From: Bolinopsis microptera
Taxonomy: Eukaryota; Ctenophora; Tentaculata; Lobata; Bolinopsidae
Direction: 5' to 3'
DNA: 64,000 bases
Assembly: GCF_026151205.1 (NCBI RefSeq)
Contig: NC_087078.1
Location: 8,324,675-8,388,674 of the forward strand
In this document: one piece after another, positions 12,601 to 24,600 of the stretch
How positions within the stretch are numbered: position 1 is the stretch's first letter
Layout: every line of letters begins with the position of its first letter
Notes under the pieces: generated by a model
Databases searched by the model: none
The model's input: the letters and a program-made list of their open reading frames with translations, nothing else
What the model was told of the DNA's origin: nothing
Program-made: the position numbers and the translations under genes

Positions 12601-15600
12601 ACAGTTCCTATTGTTACACAGATGATATGAGGTGCTGTCATTATATCGTAGTTTCTTATTTTCTCTGTCAGAATTTTCGATCCAGGAAAACTTATTACTT
12701 ATTATATATATTATACATTTATGTTATAGACAAATATTCTATTTAATTATAAGAATTCATTATCGGAATAAAAAATTGGGATGGAACTACTAGAATATGT
12801 TAATAAATTGTTTTGTTTCTTCAGGTGCAACAACAAAAACGACTGCACGGAATTTAAAATAGATAACGATGATAACAAATACATTGAAATAGCAGATAAA
12901 ACTGACGAAATTGGCTGCTCGAATAAGGTAAATCTAACTTCAGTATTGTCTAAATCCTCTCTTGAGTTTTTACATAAGACTGCTGTTGAGATACGAACTA
13001 AGGGCAGTATATATTCGAACAAGTAGGTTAATTTTAAAATGCCCCAAAAATATTAGTCGATTGCTGAACACCCATTAAATCTATTTTTATTGTGGGATGA
13101 ACAATCAAAGGAACTTACCTGTCACAGCACATTCACCTCCAGGGGTTAAAATGTGGACCAGGCAAGTCAGTAATAGAGGATGCGTACGTGTGTGACGGGT
13201 TTTATGATTGCGAAACAGAGGTCGACGAGAAAATATGTGATGGTAACTACAAAAAGGTAAGTGACAACAACAAAACATGTGTAGTTATATGTTTCTTTTA
13301 ACGAGCATAATAGTTGTTAATCGTCAAGCATGTTTTGGTAAACTGATAACTAAAATAACAGCAGTCAGAGAATCTGCAACGGAAGAGGACCTCTAAGTTG
13401 GTCCCATACAATGAGCCATTTCATCGGGTAGCTCCATATTATAACTGAGCATGAGATTCTAAAGCATAAGCTCTGTTATCTTACATAAAGATTTAATCTC
13501 TAAATGAGATATCTTACAAGCCTTATTTAATTGATTTGTTTGTTTGTGCCTGATGATTGAGTGTTTTGGAAATGGAATCTCATTGATTTTATCCTTCTTG
13601 TCGAGTCGTAGTCGAAAGTTGTATGTTACGAAAATGGCAAACTATTGCACTTCTACTTTTATACTTTTTTATTCCCCGTCATATAGTTATTGTCGTACAC
13701 TCACTCACTGAAGTCTTCTTGTATCATGAGATTGAGATGATTAATTTTGCACAGTATCACCTTTAAGAGAGCATGCATTCATTCTTCGTTATGTGGCAGT
13801 TTTTAACCATTTATCGATTACACAAGTACAATAGAACTTTTGTTCTTCCTCAAAGTTTAGCGACTAAGGAAAAGAGACTCGTACTCGTTATTTAACCCTT
13901 ATTTCACAGACGGAAGATGCAGTGGACGAGTCTTGTGATGTGAACAGAACTGAGGAGTATCATCTCTACTCAAAATACACACTCAATATTTCAGATCCTC
14001 GTGAAAGCTACTCTCTTACCCAGGTTGGTAATATGATTTATACGCAAAATTTAACCGTGAATCATAAGTTTAATCTTTAGATCATGATATGTTATTAGAC
14101 AGTCACTAGCAAAGCTAATAAATCACTGCCAATATAATTTCATCCAGCCATTGGTGACAAACTGAAACATGATTATCCCTGATTCAGATAAAAGTGAAGG
14201 TGGTAAAGTCATGTGACTGCTCCCAGCTGACCGGTACCCGGTACATGGCAGCTGTCTGCAACACTCAACCAAACGGTACGGATCAGCCGTGTTCTGACAG
14301 CTCTGTCTACAACAACACACTCTGTTATCCGGAACTGATGGCTCAGTGGTACACTCAAGAGTGAGTTACATTTTCATAACTTATTTTTGAAATTTGTTGG
14401 GTTTTTCTGATCTTGAAATCTCAAATATCAAGATACAACTGAACATTTTCACTTTTCTCTATGCGTTGCGACTAGTGATAGGACAAGGGTGACTAATTGA
14501 AAAGTTAACATATCCTGCACAATTAAATTTGTAATCTTCCACTCTATTTCTATCCAAGACGTAAATGACTCTGGAGTTATAACCAAGGAACATAATTGAA
14601 CATATTTTGTTGAACGTATTTTGTTGAACGTATTTTGTTGAACATATTTTGTTGAACGTATTTTGTTGAACATATTTTGTTGAACGTATTTTGTTGAACA
14701 TATTTTGTTGATCGTATCTGACTTATAGTTTCTACTTCAGTTATAACACAAAAGTAGAAGAGGACGTCTCCTGTAAAACACAAACAAAAACCTTGACCAG
14801 TATAACAGGAGAAGGCGGAGTGGTTACATACCGAACATTCGTGAGATACCACAACGATTCTAGCGAGTTCATCGACAAATCAGTCTTCTGCAAGAATAAT
14901 AAAACAAGAAGTAAGTTTGGAATGGTGTGACCTTCACAGTTTTATATTTTCTATTTGATATCCTTAAAATTCAAAGAAGGTTAACGTCCCCTGACACATT
15001 CCCACGGAATTTCAGAGGAAAAGAAATGTGGCATTCCTCTTACAACAATGTGTGATCTAGTAAATGATTGCGGGGACTGGTCAGACGAGAGCAGCACCTA
15101 CTGCCGCAACAACTTCGAGTGCAAAATCGGCCAAACTGGAAATGTAACCAGAGTAATAGCCAATTCTAAAAAGTGCAATGGTAAGACGAAACTTTCAGCA
15201 GTTCGCTCCAAATTTTTCCTCGTACCATAATAGTTTTAATCAAAACTCACCATAAAGACTGTTTAAAATTAATAGAAATAATTTCCCGACCATCAAATCC
15301 AAAAGAAGCCCCAAGTATTCAGCTGAATTTAAGAAAGCTGACCTACATTTGTCTCCCAGGAGCATCAGATTGTGATCGGTCCCAGGATGAGTGTCTGGAC
15401 GAGTGTAATGAAGATGGTATTACTAATACTGTTAGCCTGCTGGGTGAGCAAACAGTAAATTATATTAACAGCTTTATATTTATCATCGCTGAAGTTATTC
15501 AAGCAGTCGGCTTCTCTGACACTGACAGTTTTCAACATGAAATATTTGGGAGCACAAATATCTGGTATTTGGCTTCATTTAATCCGTAATTGACGTCGAA

Positions 15601-18600
15601 GATAAAGACCATTAATTGTAGTCGAAGATTCAGTGGAATTATAAATTATCATTTATATTTAATTTTCAACGAGTTTTGAAATTTTCTTTCTAATCACAGG
15701 TGGGGTAGGTCTTCTAGTGGTGGTCTGGATTATGGGGGTCGTTTCCCTGATCTTCAACTTCTACCTCATCATTGCAATGACTAAATCTGCGTTTGATGTA
15801 CTTGAGAAAGTGCCTCACCGTTTTATTTATCGGATACTTGTGACCACTATCGCTATCGGTAAACATTCTTCTTATAACATTATAAAATATTAGTCATTAT
15901 GTTTCAATTTTCATTAGAACTAGAAGTTGGGCTATAATCGACGAATAATTGTGATGCTTCCAACAATGTTATTAATTATTATTTATCGCTTTGTTTTCAT
16001 TACCAGTCATCATTGAGTTCGACACCTTCTGTTACATGTTACATGTTACAATTTCAAAATTGTCGTTGTGCCACGAGAGCAGTAACAATATTAATATCGT
16101 GACAAGCAGTTGGTGGCCCATAATGAACACAATCTCGATGTGTGGCCTGTCAATAGAAATATAAACCTTACTCAACTCTCGATGTTGCATTAATTCTGGA
16201 CCACCTTGTTTTACAGGTGATGTGATGGTGAGCGTGTATCTTGTCATGCTCGCCTCGGTCGACAGCTTCAGAGACAGAAAATATTGTGAGGTTAGACAAT
16301 TTGTAACTTGTTAACCTTACTTACAAAATAATGAACAATATATACCACAAATCATGCAATAAATATGATGATAACCACTACCAGAACTAGAACTGAAGCA
16401 AAATTAAAAGTTGATACAGCACTTAGTATTGTGAAATTTGGAATTGTTCTTATTTTTACTTTTAGTTAATCAATTAAGGATTGATTTATATATTCACGAT
16501 ACCCAACTCGCAGATGAAAGAACAGTGGTTGACTGGATCTGCCTGCATGGCAATGGGAGTGCTAAGCACGTTTGGTAACCATGTATCCCTGTTCGCCATG
16601 GTAACCCTCAGTATGTTCAGACTGAAGACTGTGGTTAACTACTTGTGGCCCAGATCTGTTAATAAGGCTAAAGCCATAAGGTGAGTTATGGTAAAATTTT
16701 TAAAAAGTTTAAAGAGATGTGGTTAAAGGTTTAATCACTAAAGGGGTTCCGGTTAGGGGATCATGATAGTTTATTATCTGAGCGATCATCTAAGTATATC
16801 TCATGCTAACATGAACCGGGGGGGGGCCAATGGCATAAAATGGCATAAAATGGCATAAAATGGAGACTTTTTCTATGGAGAAAATGGAAAAACCCATGAG
16901 TAATTCTCCATTTTCTCCATTTTATGCCACGAATTTTGTCTTCAAAATTTCATCTTTAACACCGTTTAACACCTAAATTGGACATCCTAACATGTTTATT
17001 CACGCTTACATAGGGGCGTAACAAGCTTATGAAAGCTCATAGTAGGCTACTAGATGCTTATACTAGGTTAGTAGAGGCACACTTCAGGCAAACTCATAAT
17101 TACTCAAGCCTAGTGTAAAGTTATTTTTACAGGCTACAGCAGGAGTGAGTAATAGGGGAGAGTAATAGGCACTGAGAAGTGAGACCTATATCCTCGAAAG
17201 TCGAAACAAGCTCGCACTGCCAAGGGGAGGCCTGCCTTCCGAGATCGCATTACCAGGGGAAGCCTGGATAGGAGTCCAAATTTGTGTATCGAGGGGTAGG
17301 TGCAGACTTCGATAAACCGAAAAACCAAAAAAATATTTTCGGCTAATAATGAAGAGGGTAGCATGAAACGTGGAGAAAAGTGGTTTTTAGAAAAACTTTG
17401 AAAAATTTTGACTTAGAAAATTTCCGGCCCGAGTCATTCTCGATACGTACCTCTCGTATCGAGAGCTTCTGATTCCGAGCTCGTGTTGCAAAGGGGAGGT
17501 CTGCCTTCCGAGAACGCATTACCAGGGGGAAGCCTCGAGTCCAAAATTGTGTACCGAGGGGTAAATTTCTAAGTCAAAATTTTTCAAAGTTTTTCTGAAA
17601 AACACTTTTCTCCACGTTTCATGCTACCTTGTTCATTATAAGCCGAAAATATTTTTGTCAACATTTTTCAAATTTTTTCTGAAAACCGCTTTTCTCCACG
17701 TTTCATGCTACCCTGTTCATTATTTGCCGAAAATATTTTTTCGGTTTTTCGAAGTCCACACCTTCCCCTCGATACGGTCGCGCTAAATCACTGTACAGTC
17801 GATTTTCTTATTTCATCACTTTTAGTTTCGCATTGGATAAAGCACATGTTATATCCGCGCGTTACGTGTGATCATATTTAATCCTGATTTCCCAATTACG
17901 TTTCTACTACATGCAGCTTTATACTTTGGATTTCAAACTTCGAGTTTTCGTCAACAGTCAATAATTATCCATGATTCATCTGCATCAGTGCCACTTGTGT
18001 TATACCTTATATGTAGTTATGAGTTATAATCCTATAAGTTTAATGAATAGCTGTTAAAAATGTTGATCCTCATTTGCTCGCAGGTGTACTGACATATGCT
18101 ATAGGTACAAATAGAATTGTAATCGATCCTAGAAATAGTGCGCAGAGCTGGTTTTGTGGTTAAGTTTTGTAGTTGGAAAGTGTTTTTAATGTAGAGTGGG
18201 ATCAGCTCTGAGGATTTATAATTCGCATCATTTAGTCGTTTCAGAACCTAGAAATAGTGCTCAAAGCTGGTTTTGTGGTTAAGTTTTTTAGTTGATTGTA
18301 AACCGAGACGGTGCCCGGGTGGTTCTAATGACCAATTTAAATCTTAACAAATATATTATAAAAATTGTAATAATCCCTCACAAGGGCACTGCACTCTTGA
18401 TAGGAAAATGCCTCACTGTGTAGAACAGCGACTTTACGAAGGAATTTAAACCTCATCTGACAAATATCGCGAAAACTTAAAGTTTTGTGTGCTCCAACCG
18501 CCAACGGCCAGAATGAATGACTCAATCAAACAAAAAATTGTATCACAACGGGACAAGTTCCCATCCTCATACAAACACTATCGTCCCTAATGAAATAACA

Positions 18601-21600
18601 ACACATGTATTGTAAAAAATGCACTCTAGTGAAAGCCACACTCATCTCACTGATTTTTCTTCAGTATGAATTGTCCCTCCTTTGATGTAGTGGTGCTTGT
18701 TTGGCTCAGCTTCTTTCTTCATATGCAGGTTTTGAACAAGAAGTCTGTGCTTAACACGATCCTCCAAAGAGCGGTCTGGACTAATGAAGACTGAGCTCAA
18801 CTTCTCTGATTGTCGCAGCTTTCGATCTTGACTGATTTTTTGATAGGCTGTACTGGAACTGGACAGAGTAACCTTGACTGGCCGAGTAGTTTTCTCCTTC
18901 GACTTGCCAACTCTACTGAGCTCCATTGCTGGTTTCAGTCCAATCTCTTCAAAAATTTCTTCGACAGTTTTGTTCAAGTCTTTACTGGAATCTTCAGGCA
19001 AACCAAAAATCATAGTGTTCTTGCTCCGGTCTTCTGCTTGCACCACAGACTTGACGACTTCCTTCAAAGTCTCGGCAGTAACTGAGCTTTCAGGTTGAAA
19101 AACCTTGACGTTTTCCTGAACTGTATCGCTGTACGATTTAAACTGACTTTCTACCGTGTCTTTGACGACGGTCTGCACTGCCTGCAACTGTTTCTGCAGT
19201 CAATTATTGATTCCTGAGCGCTGATGACCAATTTCTGATTCTCAATCAACTGATCCTTGATTGAGCTCAGTCTGTTTTTCATCTTCTTCAAATTGTCATT
19301 TTGAAAGCGAACCAAATGCAAACTTTTCCTTATCCTCTAGATTTAATGTCCTTTCAGTCAAAAAATGTTTGCACAATACAGAAGTTATGTGAATTGGTTC
19401 TTCACAACCGAACTGATCCATAACTCTTGTCATCCAATCCTCAGCTTTAAACATAATACTGTCGATCTCCGTGTTGTCCACAGCTGCCATGATGCAAGGC
19501 TAAGCCACAAGGTGAAAGGCACAATATCTCACCGTTAAACAAGGCGAGATAAGAAAGCAGATAAGAGAGCAAATTAAACAAACGTATGCTATTAGTGTAG
19601 GGCTGAACAATGAAAGTGAAGGGCTGAACGATCCAGTTGGTAAGTGTTTTTAATGTAGAGTGGGATCAGATCTGAGGATTTATAATTCGCATCATTTAGT
19701 CGTTTCAGAACCTAGAAATAGTTGCAGAGTCGGTTTGTGGTTAAGTTTTGTAGTTGGAAGGTGTTTTTAATGTAGAGTGGGATCAGCTCTGAGGAGTTAT
19801 AATTCGCATCATTTAGTCGTTTCAGAACCTAGAAATAGTGCTCAGAGTCGGTTTTGTGGTTAAGTTTTGTAGTTGGAAGGTGTTTTTAATGTAGAGTGGG
19901 ATCAGCTCTGAGGAGTTATAATTCGCATCATTTAGTCGTTTCAGAACCTAGAAATAGTGCTCAAAGCTGGTTTTGTGGTTAAGTTTTGTAGTTGGAAAGT
20001 GTTTTTAATGACGTGTTTTATAACTCCCGGCATGGCTGCACAACAGTCTCCCTTAAGAACACTTTCCACTGTTATTACAAAATAGCATTTACGATAGTTG
20101 TTATACCAATCTGCCTTAATAAATTCGTTCATGAATTCATACACTGTAGACTGTACATTTGATTAGCAATTTACTGGGCATGCGACTTAATTGTGCCATG
20201 ATGTTGATAGTTGCCAAATTTCGGGAGTTGGACTTTCCGTACCAAACTGTACCAAGGTACAATATTTGACGAAAGTCGATTATCTCGAGATCTAACTGAT
20301 AGAATTTTTTTAAACTTTCCAGATATTTCCACAGCTATAAGACGGATAATCTGAGCAAGCTTGGGCGAATTTCTATTTGCCAAACTTGAGATATGACTTC
20401 AAACACAAGAAAATATCTCCAAATTGGCGGTTTCTAACGGAACACAGGCATATATTTCAAGATCTGACTGATAGATTTTCTTTAAACTTTCCAGATAATT
20501 ACATGGCTATATGACGGATAATGTGTACGAGTTTGGGAGAATTTCTATGTGCCAAACTTGAGATATGACTTCAAACACAAGAAAATATCTCCAAATTGGC
20601 GGTTTCTAACGGAACACAGGCATATATTTCAAGATCTGACTGATAGATTTTCTTTAAACTTTCCAGATAATTACATGGCTATATGACAGATAATGTGTAC
20701 AAGTTTGGGAGAATTTCAATGTGTCAAACTTGAGATATGACTTCAAACACAAGAAAATATCTCCAAATTGGCGGTTTCTAACGGAACACAGGAATATATT
20801 TCAAGATCTGACTGATAGATTTTCTTTAAACTTTTGAAATAGTTACATGGTTATATGGCGGATAATTTGTGAGAGTTTTGGAGAAATTCTATGTGTCAAA
20901 CTTGAGATATGACTTCAAACACAAGAAAATATCTCCAAATTGGCGGTTTCTAACGGAACACAGGCATATATATTTCAAGATCTGACTGATAGATTTTCTT
21001 TAAACTTTCCAGATAATTACATGGCTATATGACGGATAATGTGTACGAGTTTGGGCGAATTTCTATGTGCCAAACTTGATATATGACTTCAAACACGACA
21101 AAACTGTACCATAATATGGATTGGTCGAAAATCGAGTGTTTTAGTGAATAACTTAGAATATATTTTCAACTTTCTCAAGATCTGACCAATAGATTTTCTT
21201 TAAACTTTTGAGATAGTTGAGATAATTTGTGAGAGTTTTGGAGAAATTCTATGTGCCAAACTTGAGATATGACTTCAAACACAAGAAAATATCTCCAAAT
21301 TGGCGGTTTCTAACGGAACACAGGCATATATTTCGAGATCTAACTAATAGATTTTCATTAAACTTTCCAGATAGTTACATGGCTATAAGACGGATAATCC
21401 GTGCGAGTTTGGGAAAATTTCTATGTGCCAAACTTAAGATGTGACTTCAAACACGACAAAACTGTACCATAATATGGATTGGTCGAAAATCGAGTGTTTT
21501 AGTGAATAACTTAGAATATCTTTTCGATTTTCTCAAGATCTGACCAATAGATTTTCTTTAAACTTTTGAGATAGTTACATGGTTATATGGCGGATAATGT

Positions 21601-24600
21601 GTAAGAGTTTTGGAGAAATTCTATGTGCCAAACTTGAGATATGACTTCAAATACAAGAAAATATCTCCAAATTGGCGGTTTCTAACGGAACACAGGCATA
21701 TATTTCGAGATCTAACTGATAGATTTTCATTGAACTTTCCAGATAGTTACATGGCTATAAGACGGATAATCCGTGCAAGTTTGGGCGAATTTCTATGTGC
21801 CAAACTTGATATATGACTTCAAACACGACAAAACTGTACCATAATATGGATTGGTCGAAAATCGAGTGTTTTAGTGAATAACTTAGAATATATTTTAAAT
21901 TTTCTCAAGATCTGACCAATAGATTTTCTTTAAACTTTTGAGATAGTTACATGGTTATATGGCGGATAATGTGTGAGAGTTTTGGAGAAATTCTATGTGC
22001 CAAACTTGAGATATGACTTCAAACACAAGAAAATATCTCCAAATTGGCGGTCTCGGTTGAACACAGGAGTTTGGGAGAATTTTTATGGGCTGAATTAGGG
22101 ATATTGGACAGATGTCGCTGTCGGACAGGAGTCGTTTTTGGCGACATCTGTCCGAATTTCGGATCATATTGTCATTTCGGTTCACATTCGTATTTCACAA
22201 GCTCACGGGTAATCTCGTGACGTTCTAAAGCTGATGTGATCCCTTAAGATCTGATCCATCGATACGTGATTGACTAGTTGAGAACAGGATCGTGCTAGCC
22301 GTACCCTAACAAGCTGGACATGAGTACATATAGGACAGCAGTATGGAGATCACTTATCGCAATCCACAATCACGGATTCCATTCAATGCTCTCCTGCTCG
22401 AAGCCCACAATTTGGAAGTTCCTTGATTGCCTTAAAGCAGAACAAGCCCTTACAGACGTGAAGAAAACCAAAAGAGACGGGCGGGAACTACCTGAGCCAC
22501 GTGCACCCAAATGGATCCTATATAATCGACAACTTCAGAGAATTGTAGATGATTACGACAACTACAGCAACCCTATGGATTTCCTTAAAGCTATCGGAAA
22601 TTTGACTATGCTTTAGATTTGATTCTGTGATATTGTATTATAACTATTGAATTAATTTATATAACATTTAAATAACATTGAAACTATTGTCCAATTTATC
22701 GACATCAAATGAAAATAAACTGTGGTAGTAAACTATGGCTCAGATCATATCTCAAATTGGACATGTTACGTATACAATTTAGCAAGTAACAGTTTAGATC
22801 ATGTCTCTAATTGGAAATGTGTCGTATTGAAATCAGGTAACAATTTCGGACAGATGTCGTTTTTTTCTGGTACCCTGAGTCGGACAGATGTCGCTGTCGG
22901 ACAGATGTCGCTGTCGGACAGATGTCGCTGTTGGACAGGAGTTACCACTCTCACGCATTATCCACCATATAACCATGTAAACATCTAAAAAGTTTAAAGA
23001 AAATCTATCGGTCAGATCTTGAGAAAATTGAAAATATATTCTAAGTTATTCACTAAAACACTCGATTTTCGACCCAATCCATATTATGGTACAGTTTTGT
23101 CGTGTTTGAAGTCATATATCAAGTTTGGCACATAGAAATTCGCCCAAACTTGCACGATTATCCGTCTTATAGCCAAGTAACTATCTGGAAAGTTTAATGA
23201 AATCTATCAGTTAGATCTCGAAATATATGCCTGATTTCCGTTAGAAACCGCCAATTTGGAGATATTTTCTTGTGTTTGAAGTCATATCTCAAGTTTGGCA
23301 CATAGAATTTCTCCAAAACTCTCACAGCATTATCTGCTATATAACCATGTAACTATCTCAAAAGTTTAAAGAAAATCTATTGGTCAGATCTTGAGAAAAT
23401 CGAAAATATATTCTAAGTTATTCACTAAAACACTCGATTTTCGACCAATCCATATTATGGTACAGTTTTCTTGTGTTTGAAGTCATATCTCAAGTTTGGC
23501 ACGTAGAAATTCTCCCAAACTCGTACACATTATCCGTCATATAGCCATGTAATTATCTGGAAAGTTTAAAGAAAATCTATTCGTCAGATCTTGAAATATA
23601 TTCCTGTGTTCCGTCGAGACCGCCAATTTGGAGATATTTTCTTGTGTTTGAAGTCATATCTCAAGTTTGGCACATAGAATTTCTCCAAAATTCTCACAGA
23701 TTATCCGCCATATAACCATGTAACTATCTGGAAAGTTTAAAGAAAATCTATTGGTCAGATCTTGAGAAAATTTAAAATATATTCTAAGTTATTCACTAAA
23801 ACACTCGATTTTCGACCAATCCATATTATGGTACAGTTTTGTCGTGTTTGAAGTCATATCTTAAGTTTGGCACATAGAAATTTGCCCAAACTCGCACGGA
23901 TTATCCGTCTTATAGCCATGTAACTATCTGGAAAGTTTATTGAAAATCTATCAGTTCGATCTTGAAATATATGCCTGTGTTCCGTTAGAAACCGCCAATT
24001 TGGAGATATTTTCTTGTGTTTGAAGTCATATCTCAAGTTTGGCACATAGAATTTCTCCAAAACTCGTACACATTATCCGTCATATAGCCATGTAATTATC
24101 TGGAAAGTTTAAAGAAAATCTATCAGTCAGATCTTGAAATATATGCCTGATTTCCGTTAGAAACCGCCAATTTGGAGATATTTTCTTGTGTTTGAAGTCA
24201 TATCTCAAGTTTGGCACATAGAATTTCTCCAAAACTCTCACACATTATCCGCCATATAACCATGTAACTATCTCAAAAGTTTAAAGAAAATCTATTGGTC
24301 AGATCTTGAGAAAATTGAAAATATATTATAAGTTATTCACTAAAACACTCGATTTTCGACCAATCCACATTATGGTACAGTTAGTTTTGTAGGAAGTCTG
24401 AATTTCGGGTAACAAATAAGGACTTAATTTGACTTTACTGCACGCGCGATGAATAATTTGTGTTTATAGAGATCTGCGGCGCGTTATCAGGTTAACCAAT
24501 GAAATCACGGCGTTTTCGTCACGTGACAGTCGAGTGTAGAGTGATTAATTATCATCCCCCTCGATACACAATTTTGGACTCGAGATAATGCGATCTCGGA

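Noticed and set aside
14449-14852. Three minus-strand ORFs with repeated FNKIRSTKYVQQN
   Set aside because: They are translations of the 14-bp minisatellite in three frames.
20200-24385. CRISPR-like array
   Set aside because: Units are long and variable, inverted about a centre, contain no regular spacers, and the genome is eukaryotic.
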